Source of the DNA: Przewalskia tangutica
Lineage: Eukaryota > Streptophyta > Magnoliopsida > Solanales > Solanaceae
Assembly (NCBI GenBank): GCA_029844215.1
Contig: CM056721.1
Span: forward strand, 59,313,815 to 59,377,814
Length of the DNA stretch: 64,000 nucleotides
Direction of reading: 5' to 3'
Program-made: the position numbers and the translations under genes
Shown: piece after piece, positions 26,064-38,181 of the stretch
Layout: the number at the start of each line of letters is the position of its first letter
Numbering within the stretch: position 1 is the stretch's first letter
The notes under the pieces: generated by a model
Databases searched by the model: none
What the model saw: the letters and a program-made list of their open reading frames with translations, nothing else
What the model was told of the DNA's origin: nothing

Positions 26064-26074
26064 GCTCGATACCA
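26064..26074 (-). other. Primer binding site of element F (altered)
   Basis: On the coding strand the site reads TGGTATCGAGCGATT where D, E and C read TGGTATCAGAGCAGTT. Exactly the same altered form occurs in element I at 49784. It lies four bases inside the 5' LTR edge at 26079. Confidence 0.8.
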
Positions 26075-26078
26075 CTTT

Positions 26079-28840
26079 TGTCACGACCCGATACAACATC
26101 GAGAAAATCACGAAATAAAAACATGAACATGAATTAAGAGAAAAGATAAATAAACAGTCAACCAAAACAATGCCTTCATCATATACATAAAAATACCGAC
26201 GATGCTTATCCTTTTACAAACTTAAGATTTTTACATGACGGACAGTATCGCCATACCCCGAATGTATAAGAATCTGAGCTGGTAACATACCAAAGATAAG
26301 CCTCCAAGGAACGGAGCTTCCCAACACTGAAATGTGATCCTATAAGGGATCGATAACAGTACCAAGTATGTGAAATCAGAAATATCAGAAATGAAATCAT
26401 AATAGTCTATAAAGCAGAGACATATATGATAACCAAACTACGCTCACAACATAAGAGCGATGTCAAGTCGTGACTCACGCCCTAAAAGTCATCCTCACGC
26501 ATGCCCGTGGAACTCCTTCCTCACGCTATAGGTACAAATCATGGCCCATCTCATGGACCCAATATAGAAAAGGGTGGAATACATTCCGGATGAACTTAGG
26601 TCGGTAGTAGTGAAATACATTCCGGATGGCCCTCAAGTGAAATACATTCGGATGAACCGGTCCTCAAGTGAAATACATTCGTCCTCAAGTAAAATACATT
26701 CGGATGAACCGAATCAAGTGAAACACATTCGGATGAACCGGGTAGTTTCCGTAAATACATTCGGATGAACCTAATCAAGTGATACACATTCCGGATGACC
26801 CGTCAAGTGATATACATTCCTGATGAACCGTGAGTCGAGTAGAACACACAACAAGGCTATCACACGTAACATGGTCAAGTTTCATAACAACAAGTATAAG
26901 CAAGTTACACACGACTCAAGGTATTTTCATTTTATATCAAAGTCCGGATTTTTAACCTTAAAGTATAAATTCCTTTTAAGATCCATTTCTTTTACAAAGG
27001 TCACCCGATACCGTAGTATAAAATTTGAGTGACTAACATTGTTAAGTAAACCAAAATGCTTTCCTTACGAAAATCAAGTAACAACCTTATTTTCCAAACG
27101 TTCAAGTTTGCCTAATTTCAATGCTCAAGTTTCTCATTTTAGAAAAAGGTTTCGTAGCTCATAGTTTTAGTCCTTTAAAACATAATTCTCCTTTAAACGC
27201 TTTGAGAAACATATGTCTTATATGTGAGTAGGTTATATTCTTGTTTATAATCAATCTTATTAAGCCCATGATCTAGAAATGTAATATCATTTTGTCTCAT
27301 CTTAGCTTCTATGCATGGAGGTTTCGTTTTAATAATACTTCATTAGTCAATACATTTTCCTTTTATTAACGGGTTTGTCGATACACATTCCGATTCAAAT
27401 CAAGAAACATTCTTAAGCCGTTATACCTAACTTCCCATAAAGCTAGTATAACTCTTAAGCTTTCAAAACCTAAGTACTATTCATTCTTTCAAAACGATTC
27501 ATAAATCTTTGAAATACTTCAAGTTCTTTATTAACACATATCAAGCGATTATTATTCAAATCACCTTTTAGAAACCACAAAGTATTTGCTTATCCACATA
27601 AAGTCACTTCCCATAAAGCCTTTATAACACTTTATGTTTCAAACCAATCAAATACATTTAGCACATGTACGCTCACCGTACTACATAGTTCACACATATC
27701 ATGCTAGAAGAGATAGGAAGAGGTTCACATACCTCGCGACGATTGTCGACTAATAGCAAAACGCCCAAGTACCTCAAACCGATCACTCCACACGTAGTAC
27801 TACCACCTATAGCTACAGGCCTATTAATACCTTTAGATCCCGACGTAGAATATTCTACGGAAAATTCGCAAATCTCCTCCCCACACAATAATTGCAAGCC
27901 AAGTACAATTCTACTACACAATGCTACACAATACAATCCTATGTAATTCTGAGCTTCTCTTATTTAAATTCAGCTTAAGTCGCAAGACATTCTGTAAGTA
28001 TTATTCAGCTTAAGTCAAAAGACATTGCGACAATTATAATGTTCAGTTCTATATATAGTATACTTCAACTATATATTCCTACAACATGTAATTTCCAATT
28101 ACAACAAGGTCAAGAATGTTTACCTCGATAAGCCCAAAATTATCCGAGTTTAATGTCGCTCTGAGCAAGGTTTAGCTCCTACTGAGTGCTCCAATCCGCT
28201 CCAAACAACCCTTAAGTTCTAACCAACTTCTAAGTACTTCAAACAACTATGAAGATTTCCTTAGGGTTTAGTGGCTAAAGGAAAGTATAATCGTATTTTC
28301 CGGGCTTTTATAAGGAATACTGGTATTTGGACATAACAACAATACTTTGAGAGTATTTCTATACCGGGTATTTATACGAGACAACTAGGGGGTACCCCAC
28401 TGAAACACCACCAAGAATTCTCAAGAGGAGAGGGTTTTCAAGACTTAGGCAATTTGTGGATGAAAGAACTCATCAACTAATGGGGTATTTATAGGTCAAG
28501 CCAAAGCCAACCAATGGCCAAGATCAATCCATGTGTTAGGCAAGTGTAGGCTAGGATTTACCAAACACAAATATCCTACCTAACCTTGACTTTGTCAAGG
28601 CAACAAAACGTGCCAACCTTGTTCATTTTCGTCCAAATGGACGCTCAAGTCCACCAATGGGAGGGTGCCAAGTGTCTTCCAGTTGTCCAAAATGTTTCTC
28701 GGAAAAATCAAATTATAAATGACATAATTTTCCCAACAAAGCCGGAATGCGTTCGCCGAAAACGACTGTCGGGTGTTGTGTACAAATTTGAAACTTGCTA
28801 ACTTAAGGCTCAAATTTTCACGAAAAATACGGTATAAATG
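26079..28840 (-). repeat. Element F 5' LTR
   Basis: Partner of 22041-24434. It is about 370 bp longer, with a longer minisatellite at 26575-26830 and a reversed TATA box at 28486-28493. The right end reads ggtataaatg, not the canonical ggtataaca. Confidence 0.88.
26575..26830 (-). repeat. Degenerate minisatellite in F 5' LTR
   Basis: About eight irregular units of 25-35 bp with gtgaaatacattcggatgaac and variants. The reverse complement resembles the unit of LTR G (catccgggaatgtatttcac). Confidence 0.82.
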
Positions 28841-28850
28841 TAATGTTTCT

Positions 28851-28863
28851 AAGGAGGGGAGAA
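28851..28863 (+). other. Polypurine tract of element E
   Basis: aaggaggggagaa abutting the 3' LTR of E at 28864, only a few bases after the right target site of F. Confidence 0.9.
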
Positions 28864-31800
28864 TGTTATACCCCGTATTTCCAGAGTATGTACGTGAGAG
28901 CGTACGTATAAAAGTTTAAGCCTTAAGTTAGGCAAAGGATCGAAAATTTGTGCACAACTAGCGAAAAGAATCGTTTTCCGACGTAAACGCTTTTCCGAAC
29001 TTTGCGAAGGAAAATTACGGCTATGTCATTTATAATTTTATGATTTTTCCGAGAGATGAAACATTTTGGACCAACGGGAGGGTGACACTTGTCCCTCAAG
29101 TGGACGGTTTGGTTGAGCTTTGTGTGGCACGTTTTTTGTGCCTAAGCCTTGGTCAAGGGTTGGTAGGATATTTTTGGTGGTAGATGGATAAGGTACACTT
29201 GCCCAAATCTTGACCTTACACTTGCCTACCACTTGTCTTAATCTTGGCCATTGGTTGGCCTATAAATACCCCCCTTAGTTGATGAACTTCTTCATCCACA
29301 CTTAGACATTTTCCAAGTCTTGAAACCCCTCTCCCCCCTTTGAAAGTTCTCGTCCACAACACCCCTCCCCCTTGAGAAAGCCTTGGCCGAAAGTATCCTC
29401 CCCCTTTGTAGTGTCCTAGCCGAGGCTACCCCCCCACCCCTACCTAAAGTGTTCTCGTAAAAATACCCTTTCCCTTGGTTGAGAAATACTTCTCCAAGAA
29501 TTGTTATAATGCCAAAATACTCTAGCCCAAAACCTTAGTAGTATTTCCAAGTACCCTCTATACGAAAAGCCCGGAAAATACTACTATACTTTCCTTTAGC
29601 CACTAAACGAAACCCTATGAAAAAATCTCCATATTTGGTTGGAGTACTTAGTAGAAGTGTGTAGAACTTCTAAGGGTGTCTTGGAGCGAATTGGAGCGCA
29701 CGGAGTAGGAGCTAAACCTTGCTCAGGATCGACATTTTAACTTGGATAATTTTGGGCTTATCGAGGTAAATACTCTTGTCTTTATATTGTAATTGGGAAT
29801 TGCATACTGTAGTTTAGAAATGTATATAAGATAAATAGAAGAGTATTGAACTGTAATAGGAGGATATTACAGAAGAATATTGAACTGAAATCACATCGTA
29901 AGAATATTAAAGAAGAAGATTGAATCAGATTTACATAGGGGAGTATTTACTGAGACTTGGGTAGTTTGACGGGTAAGGAAGTGCTGCCTGTTTTTCCGTA
30001 GATTATTCTACAGAGTAGTCTAGACTTTGATAGACTTATATAACCGTTATAGGGTGAAGTACTACGAGTAGCGTATTCTACTCGAAGAAGTGGAAACGGC
30101 TAGCAGGATTTCAGTACTTTGGAGCTATTTGCTAATAGTCGATAAATCGTCGCGAGGTATGTGATTCTTCCTATCCTCTTGAGCATGACATTTTAAAGAA
30201 TATATATAGTACGGTAGACGTACGTGTGTTAACTGAACGTAGTTGTACGGCAATGTCTTTTGACTTAAGCCTGAATAATAAAAATCTTGAAGTATTCCAA
30301 AGAATTAAGAAACCTGTTTGAAAGAAGAGTAATGCTTGGTTTTAAAAGCTTAAGAGTTATACTAGCTTTATGGGAAGTTAGGTATAACGACTTAAGAGAG
30401 ATAAAAAGAATGGTTCATTAATTTTTGAAGTTAAGAGACTTGATCTTAAAAGATAAGAGACTTGACTTAAATGATTTAATATGAATTTTGTGTGAAACCT
30501 CATTCGTGAGTAATGAGTACTGGGTTTTTAAAAGGAATAATGTTTTACTGATTTCGGAAATCAGAATAAGTATCGACAAACCACTGCAGCGTTAATAAAG
30601 GGAAATGTTTTGACTAATTAAGTATTATTAAAACCAGTAGAAACCTCCATCTGCATAGAAGCTAAGATGAGACAAAATGATATTACATTTCCTAGATCAT
30701 GGCTGCTTTAATAAGATTGATTTTGAACAAGAATAACCTACTCACATATAAGGCATATGTTTCTCAAATTGTTTAAAAGAGAATTATATTCTTAAGTGAT
30801 TAAGACTATGAACTACGAAACCTTTCTAAAATAAGAGACTTAAGTACTTGAAATTAGGCAAACTTGAACTTATGGAAAAAAATGTTGTTACTTGATGTTG
30901 AAAAGGAAAGTGTTTTGGTTTACCTAAAAATGTGAGTCACTCTATTTTAATACTACGGGTATCGGGTGACCTTTATAAAAGAAATTGATCTTTTAAAAAG
31001 AATTTAACGTCGTAATACTTTGGGGTCGAACTCGACTTTGGCATAAAATAACCTTGAGTTGTGTGTAACTTGCCTATGCTGGTGATAGCCTTTGTTGTGC
31101 AAGTGTTGTATTTCTATGCTACCGAGTCCCATGAGATGGGCGCGACACGTATTCCATCCGATTCTTCACCGAGTCCCATGAGATGGCCGACACGATTCCA
31201 TCCGATTATTCACCGAGTCCCGAGATGGGCCGACACGATTTCATCCGATTCTTCACCGATTCTACGGACGGGCCGACACGTATTCCACATAATTATTTAC
31301 CGAGGCCCATGCGATGGGCCGGGACACGTATTCTACATGATTCTTTAGCGAGTCCCATGGGATGGGCCGGGACACGTATTCCACACGATTTATACCTAGA
31401 TCACGGGTGGGAAGGAGTTCCACGCACGAGGGATGACTTGAGGCGTGAGTCCTCGACTTGACATGATCATTTTATGTGAATCGTAGTTTGTTATCATACA
31501 TGTCTCTCGCTTTATATAGACTATTATGATTTCATTTCTGATATTCTGATTTCACATACTTGGTACTGTTGCATCGACCTCCTTGGGCCGCATTCACGCC
31601 GCAGAGTATCGGTTGTGGATCCTCGCCATAGGATCACAGTTCGTGTTGGAAGCCGTTTCTTGAGGCTTATCTTTTGGCATGTTACCAGTCCGTGCAGAGT
31701 TCTTGTACATTCGGGTATGGCGGCCCTGTCCCGTCATAGTTGTCACTTTCTTAGAAACAGAGATTGTTGTGGGCAGAGTTTGTAAAAAGGATAACTGTTC

Positions 31801-31958
31801 GGGTTTTTATGTATATATGCAGAAGGCAACTGTTTTGGTTAACCTGTTTATTTATCAAATCTCTTGTTACATGTTTATGTTTTATTTCTGCTGATTTTCT
31901 CTGATGTTGTATCACTAGGGTGCCCGGTAGGCACCATCCACGCGGTTCGGTCGTGATA
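28864..31958 (+). repeat. Element E 3' LTR (3.1 kb)
   Basis: Pairs with 7422-8095 plus 17040-19499. TATA box at 29261-29268; minisatellite at 31121-31400. In the last 900 bp it differs from its partner by many 1-3 base losses clustered at CAG, CCGG and CCCGGG sites, while the first 2 kb are almost identical. The terminus reads cggtcgtgata. Confidence 0.92.
31121..31400 (+). repeat. 48-bp minisatellite in E 3' LTR
   Basis: Six units matching 18622-18905, with gagtcccatgagatggg, gacacgtattccat and gattcttcacc. Several units lack 2-6 bases around the ccggga step. Confidence 0.88.
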
Positions 31959-31962
31959 CCAT

Positions 31963-32427
31963 CGACTAAAGTCTAAAGCACCAACTGAATCAGGCGATGG
32001 GGTCCACCATACTGCACCCATCCCCCTAGAAGAAGAACCACTAAAGTTACTAAATATGTGAGCTTTTTTCTCGACCCCGCTCCTCTAAGACCCACCCCAC
32101 ATAGACTCTACCATCCTAGCATAATCCGACACAGTCTAAAATAATTCTCTAGAAGATACCAACTATAAAGTCGCAAACTAAAGTGGAAAAATCAATCCCC
32201 TCACAAAGCATCTAACCCTCACTGTCTTAGTAGAGAGTAATGACACTACATAATAGGACAAAACATAAAATCAGAACTCATACTCAGCGACAAACATCCC
32301 TCCCTACCTGGAGAACTCATCTCTCTTGCTCACTCTCAAATTGAGCGGAACATACTTCTCTAAGAAACCTTGATAGAACCTAGTCTTAGTCAACAGAGGC
32401 AACCCAGCCCGTTAACACTTAATATAA
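31963..32427 (-). pseudogene. Element A: central gag fragment
   Basis: On the minus strand this gives decayed gag of a Ty3/gypsy element: TRFYQGFLEKYVPLNLRVSK, RDEF, GGMFVAEYEF, VRCFVRGLIFPL, SDYARMVESMW, with stops between. It joins the knuckle-bearing fragment left of 7421 on one side and the N-terminal gag beyond element C (41787 on) on the other. This order identifies the pieces as one element interrupted twice. Not functional. Confidence 0.85.
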
Positions 32428-35400
32428 TGTAACGACCCGTTCCGGGGCCCGTTACTGGTGCCTTACCCCGGGCACCCTAGTGATACATACATCAGAGAAA
32501 ATCAGCGGAACATAAAACATGAGTCATTTAACAAGAGATATAATAAATGAATAGGCCAACCAAAACAGTTGCCTTAGTATATACATAAAACCTGAACAGT
32601 TTAATCCTTTTACAACCCTGCCCACAACAAGATTACTGCACTTAAGATATACAATGACTATGACGGGACAGGGCCCCGCCATACCCCTGAATGTACAAGA
32701 ACCTACAACTCAGGGAACACCTACCAAAAGATAAGCCTCCGGAGAAACGGAGCTTCAAATACGCTGAACTGTGATCCTATGAGCGAGGATCCACGACCGA
32801 TGTACCTCTACCTGCGCAGATGAACGCAGCTCGAAGGAGGTCGATAACAGTACCAAGTATGTGAAACTGCATAATATCAGAATGAAATCATACTAGTCTA
32901 TATAAAGCGTGAGACATGTATGATAACCAAACTACGCTCACAACATAAAACAGTCATCACTCCAATATAACTATGGGTCTCACGCCCACAACATCAATCG
33001 TTCGTTATGGCCGCATGCCCCTAAATCGTGACGGTGTAGACATGTCCACGATGCAACAATAATACCAATGTCCCATGGCCACATGCCCGGAATGCATCGG
33101 TGTAGACATGTCCATGTGACCTCAACAACAAGACAAAGAATCCAAATGGAAGCATACCCAGCGCTACGATCGTGTCGGTATGTCCAAAGGGAAAAATAAG
33201 ACAACATTCCAAATGGACGATACCCGCGCGCTACGATCGTGTCGGTATGTCCAAAGGGAAATATAATACAACATTCCAAATGGACTGATACCCGTGCGCT
33301 ACGCATCGTGTCAGTATGTCCAAAGGGAAACAACAAGGCGGTAATCTAAATGGAAGCATACCCGTGCGCTACGCATCGTGTCAGTATGTCCATAGCGATG
33401 CACAACAATAATACTATCAACAGGAACGTACCCGTGGAATTTCTCCGTCACTGCCGGCACGTCCAAGTAAGTTCTCAACAAGTCAACCGACCTCCATCGA
33501 GAGACGCGGAACACGTAAATACAACGCTTTGCACAACAAAGGTTATCACAATAAGCATAGCCAAGCTTCACAACAACAAGCATAGGCAAGTTACACAACA
33601 ACACAAAGTACTTTCATTTTATACCAAAGTACGTGTTTTAGCACTAAAGTACTACGTACGTTAAATTTTTTAAAAGAGATCCATTACTTTTATCAAAGTC
33701 ACCCGATACCCGTAGTATTAGAATGACCAACCCACATTTTTAAGTAAACCGTAACACTTTCCTTTAAAATCAAGTACCAACATTCTTTTCCTAAGTTCCA
33801 GCTTTGCCTAGTTTCAATTACTCCAACTTCTCATTTTCAAAAGGTTTCATAGTTCCCAAACTTAATCACTTGATTCCTTTTAGAACAATTGAGTAACATA
33901 TGTCATATATGAGTAGTTTATTCTTGTTTATAACGATCTTATTACAAAGAAATATGATCTAGAAAATGTAATATCATTTTGTCTCATCTTAGCTTCTATG
34001 CAGATGGAGGTTTCTACCGGTTTTAATACAACACATCATTATTCAATACATTTTCCTTTTATTTACGCCGCAGTGGTCCTGTCGATACACATTCTCGATT
34101 CCCAAATCGTGAAACATTATCCCTTTAAAAACCAAGTACTCATTACTCACGAATGAGGTTTCACACAAACATCCACATTAAAACAAATAAGTTAAGTCTC
34201 TTATCTTATAAGATCAAGTCTCTTAACTTCTAACATCAAGAAACCATTTTCACTTACATAAGGTCGTTATAACTAACTTCCCATAAAGCTATTATAACAC
34301 CCTATGTTTTAAACCAACCAAATCACTTAGCACATGACGCTCACCGTACTACATAGTTCACAACAATCATGCTAGAAAAGATAGGAAGAGGTTCACATAC
34401 CTCGCGACGATTTATCGACAATAAGCAAAATGCTCCAAGTACTACAACCTTGCTAGCCCTTTCCACTCCTCGAGTAGAATACGCTACTCTTAGTACTTTC
34501 ACCTATAAAGGTCACAAACGCCTATTAACCCCAAAACACAAGTTTTCTATCTTTCTATAGAAAATTCTAAAGACTCTCCCCGCAACAACAGAAATCTCCT
34601 CCTCTATCGAGGCTTGCTACCAAGCCAACCAGAGTGGGGTTTACACGCCTAACCTGACGTGTACAATTACTTCACAACAATGCTACACAAGTCATCAGAA
34701 TACACCCTATGTAATTACATTCAGCTTCTTTTCTTTAAATTCGTGCTTAAGTCAAAAGACATTGCGCACAATAATGTTCATTCTATATATAGTATACCTC
34801 AACTATATATTCCTACAATATGTAATCTCCAATTACAATAAGGGAACAAGAATATTTACCTCGACAAACCCAAAATTATCCAAGTTATAATGTCGATCCT
34901 GAGCAAGGTTTAGCTCCACTCTGTGCGCTCCAATCCGCCTCCAAACAACCCTTAGAAGTTCTAACCAACTTCCACTCAAATACTTCAACCAACTAAAGAT
35001 TTCCTTAGGGTTTCGGTTTGAGACTAAAAGGACAAAAGGTAGTATTTCCTGCTCTACGATAGAGGTATCTTTGGAATACTACAAGGTACAAGGCTAAGGT
35101 ATTTTGGGCATTACAACAATACTGGAAGACAACTTTCTACCAAGGGGGTAGGCTCGACTACACCACTAGGAGTGGGACCTCTCGCCACAAGGCCACTCAA
35201 AGGGAGGGGTTTCGGCCAAGGGCCTTTACTATGGAGGGGGCTCTGGACGAGAGTCAAACAAGAGGAGAGGAAGGATAGCAAGACTTGGAACATTTTGGAC
35301 GAATGAAGTCTTGCCAAGCTGGTATTTATAGCAAAACCAAAAGCCAACCAATGGCCAAGATCAAGCCATGTGCAAGGCAAGTGTAAGGCCAAGATCAAGC

Positions 35401-36014
35401 CAAGTGCACCCTAACCCTACTCCACAAATCCTCACAAATATCTACACAAATATCTACCACAACTTGCCCATCCATTCTACCCTAATTCCGCCTCAAGTCC
35501 ACCAACGAGAGGGTGCCAAGTGTTGCCCTCGTTGGTCCAAAACATTTCGTCTCTCGGAAAAATCTGCAAAAGTACTAAATGACATAGCCGAATTTTCCTT
35601 CGCAGTTACGCAAAACGCTTCACAAAAACGACTCTAACCAAAGGCCAAGACAAATGTCATTTCGCCAAGCCACCTAGGCGGGGTGACACGTGTCACCCTC
35701 CTATTGGCCCAAAATAAAACATCTTCCGAATAAAATCCACAATGGCCAAAATCTCAAAACAAAGTGGGCCTACAAAACCAGAATTTCTCCTGGGCCCCAC
35801 GTGACCATTTCCAAAATAAAATCTCAAAATTCTAATATAATTTAAGAAGCCCAAATACCAAATGGGAATCCAATTCCCATTAACGAACCTTTTTCTTCAC
35901 AAATAACCTAAACTTTTCCGTCGAAAACTCACATCTGTCTTTCTTTTCAAAATGTCTGTCGTACTCTCGCACGTACGTCCTCACATATAGACCCTGCAAC
36001 TACGGGGTATAACA
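32428..36014 (-). repeat. Element C 3' LTR (3.59 kb)
   Basis: On the plus strand it runs from tgtaacgacccgttcc to acggggtataaca, the reversed termini of the family. Reversed TATA box at 35324-35331. Minisatellite at 33010-33470. Confidence 0.93.
33010..33470 (-). repeat. Minisatellite in C 3' LTR
   Basis: About six units of 60-75 bp. On the plus strand each has gtgtcggtatgtccaaaggg, caacattccaaatgga and catacccgcgcgctacg. The reverse complement is the D unit (ggacataccgacacgatg). The leftmost units diverge into a cggtgtagacatgtccatg variant. Confidence 0.88.
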
Positions 36015-36027
36015 TTCTCCCCTCCTT
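36015..36027 (-). other. Polypurine tract of element C
   Basis: ttctcccctcctt on the plus strand, directly inside the 3' LTR of C. The coding strand reads aaggaggggagaa, as in D, E and I. Confidence 0.9.
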
Positions 36028-36800
36028 AGAAACATTCGTCCCGAATGTTCCTTCTCAAGTCGGATAACGATAAAGTTCCTCTAACAAGTTGCCAACGCCA
36101 TTACGCTACGAGATAACACACGTTATCTTCCTCCTTACTCGTTGTACCGCTTCTAACACTCGAACTCTCCCAAGACGTACCATACTTCGTCATTACTCCG
36201 CTCTCGAAAATCTCTCGAGTCACTACCTCCAAACTTGGTCATCTTACTAACCTCAAACTTCATTAAGGCCATTCCCGCCTTTACGAACCGCTCGTCGAAC
36301 GCGCCCACGAACTCATACGTTGGTCGCACAAACTGGGCCTAGCATCCTCGTGACCCTACCACTGGCGCGACCACCTAATCGACCCCACCCCAAACCGGTT
36401 ACGGGTTGACCCGCAAATGGTCCTCAACCCGACCCCAATCGCCAAACTCTTGTTCCCGATTCGAACAATCTTACTAATTCACATCATGAAAGCTACCACT
36501 TCCATCTCACACTACCCACGGATTTATCACACAAATAAATCCCACGTACTACTACTCTGATAAGGGTCAAAAATAAATCTTTAACTCAAGACGACCTTAC
36601 CCCTAAGGTCTCAGTCGTGACATAGTCTAAGGTTCACACTTACCATGCCCCCATACGTATCCTCCCAACTAAGCATGTTTTCTAACTCACAATTAACACA
36701 ACGCTATTCGTACATAGCACATAATAATGAGACCATCATAACAAGCATACCACAACTCTGAGGGTTAAGGATATACCAAGCTACCGCCCACTCTAATCAT
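36028..36800 (-). other. Element C noncoding module
   Basis: Reverse-strand counterpart of 12790-13739 in D, with the same landmarks in the same order: cattcgtcccgaatgttcc, aaacttggtcatcttac, gtgaccctaccac, gggttgacccgc and agggttaaggatatacc. No coding sequence is credible. The integrase relic of E is absent. Confidence 0.75.
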
Positions 36801-37977
36801 AGGCCTCACTGCAGGCGCATAATCAGAAAGCGATGAACCACCCATGATCCCGGCGTCGAAGTCGTAACATCCGCGCTTCCTTGGTCGGACAGCCTCGCAA
36901 ATGGCCCGCTGGCCGCATGCAAAACAAACTCCCAATCTAGCACGACACTCTCCAAAATGGAGTCTACCACAATGGTCACAACGAGGTAGGGTGGCTTCAC
37001 CGTTAACACCCCGCTCGCCGAAAATCTGAACCTCGAGCCCCGACCGCTCTCAAGACGGTGGAGGACCACTGCACGCGGGGTATATAACTAGCTCTGCCGA
37101 GGCGGTCCGCCTCGAAGCCACCAAAGGACCTCGCCGCCCCGGCCTCTTCTCGCGATCCGTGTCATTCCGCCGACCCTCCGTGCCTCACATCCTAGCGCAC
37201 GAGCTCGCACGGGCAATGTCCATGCCCTACAAGAGAAACACCCGCACAAGACTCACCATATAATCATCTAGCCCGCGACGTAGCGATGCACCCTATCCTC
37301 CATATTCGCAACTAGCGCAGGACATATCGAGCCAAAGAATCGAACTCGACATTGTACTCCCGACAGCCGCGCCTCTCTGCCTCAAGAACAAAAATCTGTT
37401 ACCGCCCTCCTCATCCGCGAGGCAAGAAGTGCGTGAGGAAAGCCCCAAAACTCATCCCATACCGCTGGAGGTGCATGCTCTCCCGAAAGCTCCCATGAAT
37501 CAAACCAATTGATCATGTATCACGCAGCCGATGCGAACCAAAGGTCACGCACTGTTTCAAGCCTTGATCACCCGCATGATCCGCAGAATCGCCGGATGAA
37601 CTCCTCGGATCATCCTCGTGCCTCGACCCATAAAACTCGCGCTACACTCGTAAAGTCCCGTAGCCTCAAACTATTCGCCTGGGGTGAACCATCGTGCTAC
37701 TGAATCGAATCGAATCGCCGATTCATTTATCCTCATATTCGCCACGACTCGCCAAGAATCGGGCCATCTCCTTGTAACCATCTCTCCGCCTGCATCGTGG
37801 ACCGAGGCTCGTATTGTGGTCTCAGCAGCACCGCCGCGCTCTAAACTCTTGGCTGGCGGCGCCACAAAACCCGCCGTCAAGCACAACCTCGTCTTGTCGG
37901 CTCGCGCTGCACTCCTCAGATCTCACTAGCAGCACTCACGCTTTGCCCTTCTGGGCTCGTTGCTCTGCGCGAGGCAT
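36801..37977 (-). pseudogene. Element C gag (frameshifted)
   Basis: The coding strand starts at the ATG at 37977-37975 (with residues like those of gag of D) and continues through counterparts of the family core near 37400-37270 (the ACATTGTACTCC segment is the complement of the EYNV block). It ends with Cys-rich knuckle remnants near 37000-36880 (VVTIVVDSILESV in one frame, the DHCGRLHFG region in another). Many 1-3 base losses break the frame. As in D and F, no pol follows. Not functional as read. Confidence 0.82.
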
Positions 37978-38165
37978 AATCGTAAAAACGAGATACGCCG
38001 GAGGGTCCAACTTACAACACAGCTCTAAGGCACGATCTCAGAATGAGAAGAATGGAAACCAATCCTAAATGTCCTGCAGCCTCCTGATTATAGATGTGGT
38101 GCACAACACACCGATAATCAAGACTCTACTAGACACGGTCTGTAGACACTTTCCGAGGACTAACT

Positions 38166-38177
38166 GCTCTGATACCA
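38166..38177 (-). other. Primer binding site of element C
   Basis: gctctgatacca on the plus strand, TGGTATCAGAGC on the coding strand, four bases inside the 5' LTR edge at 38182. Confidence 0.9.
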
Positions 38178-38181
38178 CTTT

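Larger units (their letters stand above)
22041..28840 (-). mobile_element. Element F: non-autonomous TR-GAG-type retrotransposon, minus strand, nested in E, TSD taatg
   Basis: In minus orientation its 3' LTR is 22041-24434, its internal region 24435-26078 and its 5' LTR 26079-28840. The 5-bp duplication taatg lies at 22036-22040 and 28841-28845. E resumes immediately with its polypurine tract, so F landed about 30 bp upstream of the 3' LTR of E. The internal region, 1.64 kb, is the shortest of the family: a reduced gag and the shared noncoding module. The outer end of the 5' LTR reads tataaatg where tataaca is expected, so the exact right edge is uncertain by a few bases. The two LTRs differ in length by about 370 bp. 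Confidence 0.88.
7422..31958 (+). mobile_element. Element E: Tekay-like LTR retrotransposon, non-autonomous, carrying nested D and F
   Basis: A complete element of about 8.8 kb once its two nested insertions are removed. The 5' LTR is split (7422-8095 and 17040-19499), the primer site is at 19504, gag follows from 19701, then an integrase relic and a polypurine tract at 28851-28863, and the 3' LTR is 28864-31958. The left target site is gtcat (7417-7421). On the right the sequence reads ccat where gtcat is expected, and the LTR ends tcgtgata rather than tcgtgaca, so the right junction is altered. The element interrupts gag of element A, which resumes at 31963. Its two LTRs are nearly identical over long stretches, so the insertion is fairly recent. 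Confidence 0.88.
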
